Notes: generated by a model not told the origin, from the letters alone. A DNA stretch of 64,000 nucleotides from Mycobacterium sp. 4858 (GCF_900240975.1 NZ_LT968775.1:1550001-1614000), one strand, 5' to 3'. Numbered from the stretch's first letter, positions 30,015 to 52,262 are shown. Program-made: numbers and translations.

Positions 30015-31076
30015 TCAGTGCCAGCGCAGCAGGACGAGCTCGGAACAGAATCCCGGACCCATCGCGATCATCAGGCCGGGGCTGCCGCTGGGTGGCGGCT
30101 TGGCCCGGGTGTCTCGCAGCACGTGCAGCACCGACGCCGACGAGAGGTTGCCGATCTCGCCCAGCGAACGCCAGGTCAGCTCGAGCGCGTCCGGCGGCAG
30201 GCCCAGGCTCGCGTTGATCGCGTCGATGATCTTCGGGCCGCCGGGATGGCTGACCCAGGCGCCGATGTCGGTGGTCGTCAGCCCGTGCTCCCCGAGGAAG
30301 CCGGTGACGTCCCGCTCGATATGCTCCTCGACCACTTGGGCCAGGTCCTTGGCCAGCACCAGCTCGAAGCCGGCCGCGCCGACGTCGTAGCCCATGGTGC
30401 GCAGCGAATCGGGGTACAGGGTGCTGCGCGAGTCCAGGATCGCGGGCCCGCCGGCGGCCATCCGTTCGGCACGGCGCTCGCCGACGGCCACCACCGCGCC
30501 CGCCCCGTCGGCGAACAGCGCGCTGCCGACCAGGCCGGGCAGCGACGGCTTGTAGCCGGGATAGGTGAGCGAGCACAGCTCGACCGAGATCAGTGCCGCG
30601 GCGGCGTCCGGCGCCCCGCGCAGGTAGTCGTTCAGCCGGGCCACGCCCGCGGCCCCGGCCACGCAGCCCAGGCCGAACAGCGGAACCCGGCGGACGTCGT
30701 CGCGCAGCCCCAGCCGCCCGGCGATCCGGGCGTCCAGGGACGGCACCGCGAGGCCGGTGACCGTCGTCGTGATCAGCACGTCCAGGTCCTGCGGCCGTAG
30801 GCCCGCCTCGTCGAGCGCGCCCGAGAGCGCCTCGCAGCCCAGGTCGACGGCGTTGTCGATGAAGATCCGGTTCGCCACGCCGAAGTCGGTCAGCGTGGGG
30901 TACCGCTCCAGCGGCAGCACCAGGTGGCGGCTGTTGACCTTGGCGCTGGCGTGCAACTGCCGGACGATGTCCTCGTAGCCCTCGAAGTCCGGGATGCCGA
31001 CGAAGAAGTCGGTGAGCTCTCGCTGGGAGTAGCGATACGGCGGCAAGGCACCGGACACGCCCGCGACGACGCTCAT
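30015..31076 (-). CDS. pks10: Type III polyketide synthase, Pks10-like
   Basis: A 353-residue chalcone-synthase-like enzyme with C138 (LFGLGCVAG), H277 (VSHPGGPK) and N310 (NLSSASV). The ATG at 31076 follows AAGGGGTGGG, a strong RBS. It is the first gene of the PKS cluster and lies 103 nt downstream of argH, as in M. tuberculosis where pks10 follows argH. Homologues condense long-chain acyl starters with malonyl or methylmalonyl units to pyrones. It is clearly related to the pks11-like gene at the other end of the cluster; the two probably share a starter supply but may differ in extender or chain length. Confidence 0.88.
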   Translation of the reverse strand: MSVVAGVSGALPPYRYSQRELTDFFVGIPDFEGYEDIVRQLHASAKVNSRHLVLPLERYPTLTDFGVANRIFIDNAVDLGCEALSGALDEAGLRPQDLDVLITTTVTGLAVPSLDARIAGRLGLRDDVRRVPLFGLGCVAGAAGVARLNDYLRGAPDAAAALISVELCSLTYPGYKPSLPGLVGSALFADGAGAVVAVGERRAERMAAGGPAILDSRSTLYPDSLRTMGYDVGAAGFELVLAKDLAQVVEEHIERDVTGFLGEHGLTTTDIGAWVSHPGGPKIIDAINASLGLPPDALELTWRSLGEIGNLSSASVLHVLRDTRAKPPPSGSPGLMIAMGPGFCSELVLLRWH

Positions 31077-31139
31077 TGGTCCCACCCCTTGATGACGAGG
31101 ATCCGGCATGACAGGTTCAGCCGCATCGCTTCAGCCGGA

Positions 31140-31145
31140 ATTCTA
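31140..31145 (-). promoter_or_regulatory. Possible -10 box for the PKS cluster
   Basis: On the minus strand TAGAAT (5 of 6 to TATAAT) lies 64 nt upstream of the pks10-like ATG, in the AT-rich gap after argH. A clear -35 box is not seen. It would let the PKS genes be transcribed separately from the arginine operon. Confidence 0.3.
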
Positions 31146-31179
31146 GTCGGATTGGAATTGACCGGAGCGTAAATGAACG

Positions 31180-33883
<2,704 letters not shown>

Positions 33884-33895
33884 GAACCAATCTCC

Positions 33896-39657
<5,762 letters not shown>

Positions 39658-39686
39658 TTGCTTTGCAAATCCATTACAAGGGCGGG

Positions 39687-42172
39687 CTAGGTGCGCAGTT
39701 CGGCGCCGACCGCGTCGGCGGCGCGTCGCACCGCGGCGTCGCGGGCCGCGCTGGCGTCGTCCTCGGTCAGCGTGCGGTCCGGCGCGCGAAAGCGCAGGGC
39801 GAACGTCAGCGACTTGCGGTCCTCGCCGACCTGCGGGCCGGTGAAGACGTCGAACAGTTGCAGGTCTTCGAGCAACTCGCCGGCGCCCTCCCGGACGGCG
39901 TCGGCCACCGCCTGGGCCGGGACGTGGGCCGGCACCACCAGGCTGACGTCCTGGAACACCGCCGGGAACGGCGACACCCGGGGCGCCGGCAGCGCCACCG
40001 CGATGGGGATCGCGTCGAGGTTGAGCTCGACGGCGCAGGTACCCTTCGGCAGTCCGGAGCGCTCGATCACCGCCGGGTGCAGCTGCCCCGCATGGCCGAC
40101 GACGGTCTCCCCGACGAGCACCTCGGCGCACCGGCCCGGGTGCCACGGCAGGTGCCGGGCGGCCCGCAGGCTCACCTCGACCCCGCTGGCGCGGGCGATG
40201 ATGCGGGCCGCCTCGAACGCGTCGGCGGCCTCGGCACGGCGGCCGGGGCCCCACGGGCCGCGGCGTTCGCGCAGGCCCGCCAGGACGGCGGCCACGTGCT
40301 GCGGCTGGCGGGGCAACGACGCGTCCAGCAGGGCGATCTCGTGGTCGGTGGGCCGGCGGTGCACGGGAATGGGCTGCACGCCGCGGGTCTGCTCGGTCGG
40401 TTGCACCACCTGCGCCAGGGCGTACAGCGCGACGTCCACCAGCCCGCGGGACACGTTGCGCACCAACGCCTCCAGCAGGGCGGGCAGCAGCGTGGTGGCC
40501 AGGTGCGGGCGGTCGGCCTCGAGCGGGTTGAGCACCTGCGTGGTGGCGCGCCGCGGGTCGTCGGCCGGCAGGCCCCACAAATCGAAGACGCCCGCCGGCA
40601 GGAACGGCGTCGGCAGGATCTCGACATACCCGGATTGCGCGAGCGATTTGCCGATGGCGCGGCGACGCTTCTGCACCGCGGTCAGGCCCCGGCCCGCGGG
40701 CGCCGCGGGCAGCACCGACGGGATGGCCTCCAGGCCCTCCAGCCGCAGCACCTCCTCGACGAGGTCGGCGGGCTGCAGCAGGTCGGGTCGCCAGCTCGGC
40801 GGCGTCACCGTCAGGGTGTCGCCCTCGTCGCTCACCGAAGCCCCGATCTGCGCCAGGCGCCTCGCGGCGGTCCCGGGCGGGTAGGCCACCCCGGCGATCC
40901 GGTCGGGCAGTTCGGCGGGGATCCGGATCGGCGGGAGCGACCAGTCGTCGGTCGGCGGGTCGCCCCGCCAGTCGGTCAGCTTCTCCGACACCGCTCCCCC
41001 GGCGATCTCGACGAGCAGCGCGGCGCACCGGTCGAGCGCGGCCACCGAGATGGCCGGGTCCACGCCGCGCTCGTAGCGCCGGGCGGCCTCGCTGGGCAGG
41101 TGCAGCCGGCGCTGGGTGCGCGAGACGGCGGCGGGGTCCCACACGGCGGCCTCGAGCAGCACGTCGGTGGAGTCGGCGCGCACCTCGGTGCTCGCCGCGC
41201 CCATCACGCCGCCGATCGCGGCCGTCGCCCGGTCGTCGACGATGAGCACGTCGGCCGGATCCAGCCGGCGCTCGATGTCGTCGAGGGTGACGACGGTCTC
41301 GCCGGCCCGGGCGAACCGCACGCCGAGGCCGCCGGAGATGCGATCGCAGTCGTGCGCGTGCATCGGGTGGCCGAGCTCGAGCATCACGTAGTTGGTGGCG
41401 TCCACCGCTGGCGAGGTCGCGCGGACGCCGGCCAGCAGCAGCCGGCGTTGCAGCCACCACGGCGACACCGCGGCGGGGTCGATGCCGGTCACGGGCCGCA
41501 GCGCGAAGCGCCGGACACCGGTTTCGGGCTGGACGGCCAGGGGCCAGGCCTCGCCGTTGGCGGGCAAGGGTTTGACGTCCGCGGGGTCGACGAAGTCCAG
41601 GTCGTAGGCGCAGGCGACCTCGCGGGCCAGCCCGCGCACCGACATGCAGTAGCCCCGGTCGGGGGTGATCGCCAGGTGGAAGACCACGTCGTCCAGTCCC
41701 AGCACCGCGGTGCCGTCGGCGCCCGGCTCTGCGGTGCCGGGCGGCAGCACCAGGATCCCGGAATGGTCTGCGCCCAAACCGAGTTCGGCCGCCGAGCAGA
41801 TCATGCCGTCGGAGTCGCGGCCGTAGGTCTTGCGCCTCGCGATGGCGAACCCGCCGGGCAGCGTGGTCCCGGGCAAGGCCACCACCACCAGGTCGCCGAC
41901 GGCGAAGTTGGTTGCCCCGCAGACGATGTCGCGCGGCTCGGGCTCGCCGACGTCGACCTGGCAGGCGCGGATGGGCTTCTTGAAGCCGGTGAGCTCCTCG
42001 ATGGCGGTCACCCGCCCCACGGTCAGCGGGCCGTCGACCGGACCGAGCGCGACCACCTCCTCCACCTCGTGGCCGATCCGCACCAGCGTCTGCTCGAGGT
42101 CGGCGGGGCTGACGTCCCAGCCCGGGGCGCCGGCCGCCACCACTTCCCGCAGCCAGCTGTAGGGGATCCGCA

Positions 42173-42173
<1 letters not shown>
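39687..42173 (-). CDS. pheT: Phenylalanine-tRNA ligase beta subunit
   Basis: An 828-residue subunit of the heterotetrameric PheRS that charges tRNA-Phe. The N-terminal tRNA-binding EMAP-like fold (about 40-150) and the B3/B4 editing domain (about 210-370) are present. The B5 DNA-binding-like domain and the C-terminal FDX-ACB domain (about 735-828, [13 protein letters not shown] onward) that binds the anticodon are also present. ATG at 42173 overlaps the pheS stop by ATGA, so the two subunits are made in step. Usual full length. Confidence 0.97.
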
Positions 42174-45080
<2,907 letters not shown>

Positions 45081-45227
45081 CCGGCCAGGTTATTTCCTCC
45101 CGCCGCAGGCGGGCAATGAAGGCCGTGCGCTTTGTGTCACAGCTCGCAACGTATCGCCTGATCACGGAGGCGCCACGTGGCTGTTCACGCTCGATAACAC
45201 CCGCGGGGGCGCACGGCCGAAATCGTA

Positions 45228-45243
45228 GACAACGTACGTTGTC
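45228..45243. promoter_or_regulatory. Perfect 16-bp palindrome, TetR-type operator candidate
   Basis: GACAACGTACGTTGTC reads the same on both strands and lies 28 nt upstream of the DUF2236 ATG, in the 191-nt divergent gap 45081-45271. The form fits a TetR-family operator. No TetR gene is in the window, so the regulator must be elsewhere. Confidence 0.6.
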
Positions 45244-45271
45244 AAAGTTATCGTGAGCGCAGGAGGCCGAG

Positions 45272-46327
45272 ATGACTGCCATTCCAGCCAAATCCGACGA
45301 TCCGCTCGGGCCAGATTCCCTGACCTGGAAGTATTTTGGCGACCTGCGCACGGGAATGATGGGCGTCTGGATCGGCGCGATCCAGAACATGTATCCGGAG
45401 CTGGGAGCGGGCGTCGAGGAGCATTCGATCCTGTTGCGCGAGCCTCTGCAGCGGGTGGCCCGCTCGGTGTACCCGATCATGGGCGTCGTCTACGACGGTG
45501 ACCGGGCCGCGGCGACCGGGCGCCAGATCACGAGCTACCACCACACCATCAAGGGCGTCGACGCGACCGGGCGCCGGTACCACGCGCTGAACCCCGAAAC
45601 GTTCTACTGGGCGCACGCCACCTTCTTCATGCTGGTGATCAAGGTGGCCGAATACTTCTGCGGGGGCCTGACGGAGGCCGAGAAGCGCCAGCTCTTCGAC
45701 GAGCACGTGCGGTGGTACCGAATGTACGGGATGAGCATGCGGCCGGTGCCCGGCTCCTGGGAGGAGTTCCAGGAGTATTGGGACCGCGTCTGCCGCGACC
45801 AACTGGAGATCAACCAGGCGACCCTGGACATCTTCCGGATCCGGATCCCCAAACCCAAGTTCGTGCTGATGCCCACGCCGATCTGGGACCAGATGTTCAG
45901 GCCCCTGGTGGCCGGCCAGCGCTGGATCGCCGCGGGCCTGTTCGAGCCCGCGGTCCGCGAGAAGGCGGGCATGCGCTGGACGCCGGGCGACGAGGTGTTG
46001 CTGCGCCTATTCGGCAAGCTCGTCGAGCTGGCCTTCCTGGCGGTTCCCGACGAGATCCGGCTGCACCCGCGCGCGCTGGCCGCCTACCGCCGCGCCGAGG
46101 GCCGGCTGCCCAGCGACGCGCCGTTGGTCGAGGCGCCGACGTTCATGGGGCCGCCCCGCGACCGGCGCGGGTTGCCGATGCACTACTTCCCTCCCCATTC
46201 CCGCCCGGCTCTTCGCTCGCCCCTCGACCCGGCCAAGGCGCTGATGGAGCGTGCCGGCTCGCTGGTGCACGGAACGCTGTCACTGGCGGGTCTGCGGCCC
46301 GCCCGGGCGCGCGTCAGGGCCGCGTGA
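45272..46327 (+). CDS. DUF2236 / MpaB family oxygenase-like protein (Rv1645c-like)
   Basis: A 351-residue protein of the DUF2236 (MpaB/latex-clearing-protein-related) family, the same length as M. tuberculosis Rv1645c. Conserved residues include H90/H91 in SYHHTIKG, the YHALNPETFYWAHA segment with H115, and a late QRWIAAGLFEPAVREK helix. Characterised relatives are b-type haem proteins acting as oxygenases, but the substrate here is unknown. The AGGAGG RBS is 6 nt before the ATG. A perfect palindrome upstream suggests a dedicated repressor. Its 3' end overlaps tsnR by 14 nt in convergent orientation. Confidence 0.85.
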   Translation: MTAIPAKSDDPLGPDSLTWKYFGDLRTGMMGVWIGAIQNMYPELGAGVEEHSILLREPLQRVARSVYPIMGVVYDGDRAAATGRQITSYHHTIKGVDATGRRYHALNPETFYWAHATFFMLVIKVAEYFCGGLTEAEKRQLFDEHVRWYRMYGMSMRPVPGSWEEFQEYWDRVCRDQLEINQATLDIFRIRIPKPKFVLMPTPIWDQMFRPLVAGQRWIAAGLFEPAVREKAGMRWTPGDEVLLRLFGKLVELAFLAVPDEIRLHPRALAAYRRAEGRLPSDAPLVEAPTFMGPPRDRRGLPMHYFPPHSRPALRSPLDPAKALMERAGSLVHGTLSLAGLRPARARVRAA

Positions 46328-47105
46328 ACACGCCCAGCGCCTGAGCGCTCTGGTAGAGGCAGATCGCCGCGGCCGACGCAACGTTCAGGCTCTCCGCACC
46401 GCCGGACATCGGGATGCGCATGCGGTGGTCCGCCGCCGCCGCGATTTCGCTTGGCAGTCCCTGTGATTCGGGCCCGAACAACCATGCCGTCGGCCTGGCG
46501 AGCAGGTCGGCGGCCTCGTCGAGGCGCGTCTCGCCGTCCACCGTCGTGGCCAGCACCTGCAGTCCGGCATCGCGCACGGCTCGCAGCGCGGCGACTGTGT
46601 CCGGCGCGGCGACCACCGGGATGGAGAAGATGCTGCCCGTCGAGGCGCGCAGGCACTTGCCGTTGTACGGGTCGACGCTGTGGCCGCCGAGGATGACGCC
46701 TTGGGCGCCCATGGCGTCGGCGATGCGAATGAGCGTGCCCGCGTTGCCCGGCTCGCCGATCTCGACGGCGACGGCGATCAGCCGCGGCGCACCGGCCAGG
46801 ACGTCCGCCAGCCGCGTCGCCGGCATCTCGCAGACCGCCACCAGCCCGGCGGGGGTGACGGTGTCGGACAGCGCCTTTGCGGCCCGCTCACTGACCAGAT
46901 GGACCTGCGCTTGCTGCGCGCCGAGCAACGACGCATACCGCTGCCCGGCGGCTTCGGTGACGAAGACGTCGCGCACGAGGCCGCGGGCGGCGGCCGCCTC
47001 GACCAGGTTGGGGCCTTCAGCGAGGAACCGCCCCGCGCGGCGGCGGCCGACGTGGCGATGCAGTTTGACCGCCGCGGCGACCCGGGCCGAACGTTCGGTC
47101 AGCAG
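46314..47105 (-). CDS. tsnR: SpoU-type rRNA 2'-O-methyltransferase TsnR
   Basis: A 263-residue SPOUT methyltransferase. N-terminal RNA-binding part: KLHRHVGRRRAGRFLAEGPNLVEAA. Then the knot: EIGEPGNAGTLIRIADAMGA (motif 1), LFGPESQGLP (motif 2) and SLNVASAAAICLYQ (motif 3). The first ATG/GTG/TTG in this frame is the GTG at 46976, which would remove about 43 conserved residues. Just upstream in the same frame is the rplT stop codon. Initiation at CTG 47105 (or 47102) therefore seems likely, with GGAGAGG 11 nt upstream inside the end of rplT. It likely methylates 23S rRNA and is co-transcribed with the ribosomal genes. Confidence 0.88.
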   Translation of the reverse strand: MLTERSARVAAAVKLHRHVGRRRAGRFLAEGPNLVEAAAARGLVRDVFVTEAAGQRYASLLGAQQAQVHLVSERAAKALSDTVTPAGLVAVCEMPATRLADVLAGAPRLIAVAVEIGEPGNAGTLIRIADAMGAQGVILGGHSVDPYNGKCLRASTGSIFSIPVVAAPDTVAALRAVRDAGLQVLATTVDGETRLDEAADLLARPTAWLFGPESQGLPSEIAAAADHRMRIPMSGGAESLNVASAAAICLYQSAQALGVFTRP

Positions 47106-47108
47106 GGG

Positions 47109-47504
47109 CTAGGCGGCCTCTCCGGAATCCGACGGGGCGTTGACGTCCTCGGGCAGCGCGGCCCGGGCGACGTCGACCAGCGCCGTGAACGCCGCGGGAT
47201 CGGTGATCGCGATGTCGGCGAGGTTCTTGCGGTCCACCTCGACGCCCGCGGCCTTCAGCCCCTGGATCAGCCGGTTGTAGGTGATGTCGTTGGCGCGAGC
47301 CGCCGCGTTGATCCGCGAGATCCACAGTTTCCGGAACTCGCCCTTGCGCGCGCGGCGGTCGCGGTAGGCGTAGTTCAGCGAATGCAGCTGCTGCTCTTTG
47401 GCTTTGCGGTAGAGCCGCGAGCGCTGGCCGCGATAGCCCTTCGAGGCCTTGAGAATGCTGCGCCTCTTCTTGTGGGCGTTGACCGCCCGCTTCACGCGTG
47501 CCAT
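47109..47504 (-). CDS. rplT: 50S ribosomal protein L20
   Basis: A 131-residue L20. The basic N-terminal extension [15 protein letters not shown] and [15 protein letters not shown] bind 23S rRNA. The globular part has [23 protein letters not shown]. The C-terminal acidic tail ([14 protein letters not shown]) is longer than in E. coli and typical of mycobacteria. Third of infC-rpmI-rplT; L20 represses this operon in other bacteria by binding the leader. Confidence 0.98.
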   Translation of the reverse strand: MARVKRAVNAHKKRRSILKASKGYRGQRSRLYRKAKEQQLHSLNYAYRDRRARKGEFRKLWISRINAAARANDITYNRLIQGLKAAGVEVDRKNLADIAITDPAAFTALVDVARAALPEDVNAPSDSGEAA

Positions 47505-47571
47505 GGGGGTTCCTACTCTCTAAGTAATGGTCGGGTGCCGGCAGCGGCGCCGGCGCTCGGCTTGTTGAAGG

Positions 47572-47766
47572 TCAGCCGTTCAGCAGCTTGTTAACCCGCT
47601 TGGTGTCGTTGGCCGCCACGGTCGTGCGGCCTTCCAGACGACGGGTCCGGGTGGACGGCTTGTGCTCGAACAGGTGCCGACGGTTCGCTTTCTCGCGAAG
47701 GATCTTGCCGGTTCCGGTGCGCCGGAACCGCTTCGAAGCCCCGCTGTGGGTCTTGGCCTTGGGCAT
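47572..47766 (-). CDS. rpmI: 50S ribosomal protein L35
   Basis: A 64-residue, very basic L35 ([21 protein letters not shown], ending in VNKLLNG). ATG at 47766 with AGAGGAAA upstream, 32 nt after infC and 67 nt before rplT. The latter gap has a GCCGGC/GCCGGC stem that may slow or process the message. Usual length. Confidence 0.98.
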   Translation of the reverse strand: MPKAKTHSGASKRFRRTGTGKILREKANRRHLFEHKPSTRTRRLEGRTTVAANDTKRVNKLLNG

Positions 47767-47798
47767 GTTTCCTCTACTTCTCGCTAGTCAGTCTCAGG

Positions 47799-48404
<606 letters not shown>

Positions 48405-48501
48405 GGGGCCTCCCTTGTTGGGCTTATACGTGTCGTGCCATCACGGCCAGAGCCTGGGTCCGAGTCGGAATGCAGCGGCGGAAACACCACACCACCAGCA
48501 G

Positions 48502-48524
48502 AAAAGCCCCGCACGTAGCAGGGC
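48502..48524 (-). terminator. Terminator-like hairpin in the infC leader
   Basis: On the minus strand a 7-bp stem, GCCCTGC with GCGGGGC (one T-G pair), has a 5-nt loop and is followed directly by TTTT. It lies about 98 nt upstream of the infC start. The position suggests attenuation of the infC-rpmI-rplT operon, as known for this operon in other bacteria. Confidence 0.6.
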
Positions 48525-48580
48525 CCAATGCCGACCGATCACGGCCTGCCATTGGTCAAGCCGCCCGCGTCGCTCGCGGA

Positions 48581-48601
48581 ACAGACATGCGCGATGTCTG
48601 T
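48581..48601. other. Strong hairpin in the infC-lysX gap
   Basis: ACAGACAT and ATGTCTGT form a perfect 8-bp stem with a 5-nt loop. It lies in the 278-nt gap between infC and lysX, upstream of the terminator-like hairpin, and so in the 5' leader of infC. It may take part in an antiterminator or bind a regulator. Confidence 0.5.
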
Positions 48602-48682
48602 GACCGGACCGCAAAGCCTTGAAAAATTCGTGGCCCGCGGTGGGAGTGGGACTCCACTTAACTGTTCCTGGCCTTCGCCGGG

Positions 48683-51600
48683 ATGGTCGTGGACGCCAGT
48701 TTAGCAGCCACGAGGCCGCTTTTCGTACTTCGCCCCCGGCCTCGTTCGGCGGGCGCCGACGCACGTCCGCCACCGGGCGAATTATTGCCGGCCGCTCTTA
48801 GCGCTTCGCCAAGCTTTTCACGGACTGAGGGCATATCCTCGCGGTCTGTGACACTCGCTTCCTCTCGTTCGGGGTCCCGTTCGGGACCCCGCGGCCGGTC
48901 GCAATCCCGGTATCGCTGGGTACCGGCGGCGGCCGGGTGGATCGTGGGCGTCATCGCGACGGTGTCGCTGCTGGCGAGCGTGTCCCCCGCCATCCGGTGG
49001 CTGATCAAGGTCCCACGCGAGTTCATCAACAACTATCTGTTCAACTTCCCCGACACCAGCATCGCGTGGTCGTTCGTGCTCGCGTTGCTGGCCGCGGCGT
49101 TGACCGCCCGCAAACGCGTCGCCTGGTTGGTGTTGCTCGGCCAGATGATCCTGGCCGCCGGCCTGAACGTCGCCGACATCGCCGCGGGCGACAACACCGC
49201 GGCCGAGACCTTCGGGGAGAACCTCGGGTTCTCGGTGCACATCGTCGCGATCGTGCTGCTGGTGTTGGCGTACCGGGAGTTCTGGGCCAAGGTCCGCAAA
49301 GGCGCGCTGGTCAAGGCCGCCGCGGTGCTGGTCGCCGGGGATGTGGTCGGAATCCTGATCTCGTGGGGCCTGGTCGAGTTGTGGCCCGGAACGCTGGCCC
49401 GCCAGGACCGCCTCCCCTACGTGGCCAACCGGGTGGTCGGATTCGCCCTGGCCGATCCGGACCTGTTCACCGGCAGGCCGCACGTGTTCCTCAACGCGAT
49501 CTTCGGCCTGTTCGGCGCGCTGGCGCTGATCCTGGCGACCATCGTGCTGTTCCAGTCCCAGCGCGCCGAGAACGCGCTGACGGGTGAGGACGAGTCGGCC
49601 ATCCGCGGGCTCCTCGAGCTGTACGGCAAGCACGACTCGCTCGGCTACTTCGCGACGCGCCGCGACAAGTCGGTGGTGTTCGCGCAGAGCGGCCGTGCCG
49701 CCATCACCTACCGCGTCGAGGTCGGGGTGTGCCTGGCCAGCGGCGACCCGATCGGCGACCCCCGGGCGTGGCCGCAGGCCATCGACGCCTGGCTGGGGCT
49801 GTGCCAGACCTATGGCTGGGCGCCGGGCGTCATGGGGGCCAGCACGCAGGGGGCAAGGGTCTATCGGGAGGCCGGGCTGAACGCGCTCGAGCTGGGCGAC
49901 GAGGCGATCCTGCGCACCGCGGACTTCCGGCTTTCCGGCCCCGACATGCGCGGTGTGCGCCAGGCCGTGACCCGGGCCCGCCGGGCCGGGCTGACGGTGC
50001 GCATCCGGCGGCACCGTGACATCTCGGCCGAGGAGATGGCCGAGACCATCACCCGCGCGGACGCCTGGCGCGACACCCAGACCGAACGCGGCTTCTCCAT
50101 GGCCCTGGGCCGGCTCGGCGATCCCGCGGACGGGGATTGCCTGCTGGTCGAGGCGATGGACCGCGACGGCGCCGTCGTGGCGATGCTGTCGCTGGTCCCG
50201 TGGGGAACCACCGGCGTCTCCCTGGATTTGATGCGCCGCTCCCCGCAATCACCCAACGGCACCATCGAGCTCATGGTCAGCGAGCTCGCCCTGACCGCGG
50301 AAACCCTTGGCATCAGCCGTATTTCGCTGAACTTCGCGATGTTCCGCTCGGCGTTCGAGCAGGGCGCCCAACTCGGCGCCGGACCGATCGCCCGGTTGTG
50401 GCGTGGGCTGCTGCTGTTCTTCTCGCGGTGGTGGCAGCTGGAGACGCTGTACCGCTCGAACATGAAGTACCAACCCGAATGGGTTCCGCGTTACGCCTGC
50501 TACGAGGACGCGCGCCTGATCCCCCGGGTCGGCGTCGCCTCGGTGATCGCGGAGGGTTTCCTGGTGCTGCCGTTCACCCGGCGCGATCGGGTGCACACCG
50601 GCCATCACCCCGCCGTGCCGCCCAGGCTGGTGGAGTCGGGCCTGCTGCATCACGACGGCTCGGCGCCGGATGTGAGCGAGTTGCAGCAGCAACGCGACGA
50701 CGCGGAGTTGGAAGAGTCGAGGGCCCGCCTACCCGAACAGGTGCGGGTGCGCCTGGCCAAGCTGAAAATACTGCGGCGCAAGGGCATTGACGCCTATCCG
50801 GTGGGGTCGCCGCCCAGCCACACCATCGCCCGGGCGCTGGAGGCCGACGACCAGGAGACCATCTCGGTGTCGGGCCGGATCCTGCGGATCCGCGATTACG
50901 GCGGGGTGTTGTTCGCGCAGCTGCGGGACTGGTCGGGCGAACTGCAGGTGCTGCTTGACAATTCACGCCTGGAGCAGGGGCGCACCGCGGATTTCACCGC
51001 AGCCATCGACCTGGGTGACCTCGTCGAGATGTCCGGGCACATGGGCTTTTCCAAGAACGGCACCCGCTCGCTGATCGTGGGCGACTGGCGGATGATCGGC
51101 AAGTGCCTGCGGCCGCTGCCGAACAAGTGGAAGGGGCTGACCGACCCGGAGGCGCGGGTGCGGACCCGCTACGTCGACCTGGCGGTCAATCCGGAGTCCC
51201 GCGAGCTGCTCACGGCCCGCAGCAGCGTCCTGCGCTCCGTCCGGGAAACGCTGTTCGCCAAGGGCTTCATCGAGGTCGAGACGCCGATCCTGCAGCAGAT
51301 CCACGGCGGCGCGACCGCCCGGCCGTTCGTCACCCACATCAACACCTACGACATGGACCTGTTCCTGCGCATCGCTCCGGAGCTGTACCTCAAACGGTTG
51401 TGCGTCGGGGGCGTGGAGCGGGTGTTCGAGCTGGGCCGGGCCTTCCGCAACGAGGGCGTCGACTTCAGCCACAACCCGGAGTTCACGCTGCTGGAGGCCT
51501 ACCAGGCGCACGCCGACTACAAGGTCTGGATCGACGGCGCCCGCGAGCTCATCCAAAACGCCGCGCAGGCCGCCCACGGCGAGCAGATGGTGCTGCGGCC

Positions 51601-52186
51601 CCGAACCGACGACGGCCACCTCCACCCGGTCGACATCTCCGGCGACTGGCCGGTGAAGACCGTGCACGACGCGGTCTCCGAAGCGCTCGGGGAGCACATC
51701 GATCCCGACACCCCCGTGCCCGTGTTGCGCAAGTTCGCCGACGCCGCCCACATTCCGTATCGGGCGCAGTGGGACGCCGGTGCCGTGGTGCTGGAACTGT
51801 ACGAGCACCTGGTCGAGGACCGGACCGAGAAACCGACCTTCTACATCGACTTCCCCACGTCCGTTTCGCCGCTGACCCGACCGCACCGCAGCCGGCGCGG
51901 CGTCGCCGAGCGGTGGGACCTGGTGGCGTGGGGCGTCGAGCTGGGGACGGCCTACAGCGAGCTGACGGATCCGGTGGAGCAACGGCGGCGCCTGCAAGCG
52001 CAGTCGCTGCTGGCCGCCGGCGGCGACCCCGAGGCGATGGAGCTCGACGAGGACTTCCTACAGGCCATGGAGTACGCGATGCCGCCCACCGGCGGGCTGG
52101 GCATGGGCATCGATCGGCTCGTCATGCTCATAACCGGCCGCAGCATCCGAGAGACCCTGCCATTCCCGCTGGCCAAGCCCCACTAG
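48683..52186 (+). CDS. lysX: Bifunctional lysyl-tRNA synthetase / lysylphosphatidylglycerol synthase LysX
   Basis: About 1167 residues. After a low-confidence N-terminus comes a membrane part with six or seven helices, then a DUF2156 domain ([38 protein letters not shown]) that transfers lysine to phosphatidylglycerol. The C-terminal half is a full LysRS: an OB fold, motif 2 [18 protein letters not shown] and motif 3 [16 protein letters not shown]. tuberculosis LysX has the same build and helps resist cationic peptides. The ATG at 48683 is the earliest start. A GTG at 48848 (VTLASSRSG) starts closer to the conserved part and may be the real one. Divergent from infC. Confidence 0.92.
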   Translation: MVVDASLAATRPLFVLRPRPRSAGADARPPPGELLPAALSASPSFSRTEGISSRSVTLASSRSGSRSGPRGRSQSRYRWVPAAAGWIVGVIATVSLLASVSPAIRWLIKVPREFINNYLFNFPDTSIAWSFVLALLAAALTARKRVAWLVLLGQMILAAGLNVADIAAGDNTAAETFGENLGFSVHIVAIVLLVLAYREFWAKVRKGALVKAAAVLVAGDVVGILISWGLVELWPGTLARQDRLPYVANRVVGFALADPDLFTGRPHVFLNAIFGLFGALALILATIVLFQSQRAENALTGEDESAIRGLLELYGKHDSLGYFATRRDKSVVFAQSGRAAITYRVEVGVCLASGDPIGDPRAWPQAIDAWLGLCQTYGWAPGVMGASTQGARVYREAGLNALELGDEAILRTADFRLSGPDMRGVRQAVTRARRAGLTVRIRRHRDISAEEMAETITRADAWRDTQTERGFSMALGRLGDPADGDCLLVEAMDRDGAVVAMLSLVPWGTTGVSLDLMRRSPQSPNGTIELMVSELALTAETLGISRISLNFAMFRSAFEQGAQLGAGPIARLWRGLLLFFSRWWQLETLYRSNMKYQPEWVPRYACYEDARLIPRVGVASVIAEGFLVLPFTRRDRVHTGHHPAVPPRLVESGLLHHDGSAPDVSELQQQRDDAELEESRARLPEQVRVRLAKLKILRRKGIDAYPVGSPPSHTIARALEADDQETISVSGRILRIRDYGGVLFAQLRDWSGELQVLLDNSRLEQGRTADFTAAIDLGDLVEMSGHMGFSKNGTRSLIVGDWRMIGKCLRPLPNKWKGLTDPEARVRTRYVDLAVNPESRELLTARSSVLRSVRETLFAKGFIEVETPILQQIHGGATARPFVTHINTYDMDLFLRIAPELYLKRLCVGGVERVFELGRAFRNEGVDFSHNPEFTLLEAYQAHADYKVWIDGARELIQNAAQAAHGEQMVLRPRTDDGHLHPVDISGDWPVKTVHDAVSEALGEHIDPDTPVPVLRKFADAAHIPYRAQWDAGAVVLELYEHLVEDRTEKPTFYIDFPTSVSPLTRPHRSRRGVAERWDLVAWGVELGTAYSELTDPVEQRRRLQAQSLLAAGGDPEAMELDEDFLQAMEYAMPPTGGLGMGIDRLVMLITGRSIRETLPFPLAKPH

Positions 52187-52217
52187 CCGGCCCGGGGACG
52201 CCCGGCGCGGCCGGGGC

Positions 52218-52238
52218 GAACATTCGGTGAATATGTTC
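52218..52238. promoter_or_regulatory. Inverted repeat upstream of the esterase-like gene
   Basis: GAACAT and ATGTTC pair across 9 nt, 24 nt upstream of the ATG at 52263, in the 76-nt gap after lysX. It could be an operator. The alternative inner pairing ATTC/GAAT overlaps it. Confidence 0.3.
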
Positions 52239-52262
52239 CAGGCCGGTTAACAATGCATCACA

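Noticed and set aside
28221..30800. A plus-strand open frame of about 860 codons opposite pks7 and the type III PKS
   Set aside because: It spans two real minus-strand genes and their gap and has low-complexity composition.
47505..47571. GCCGGC-GCCGCT-GCCGGC hairpin between rpmI and rplT as a terminator
   Set aside because: No T run, a self-palindromic GC word is expected by chance here, and rplT needs transcription through it.
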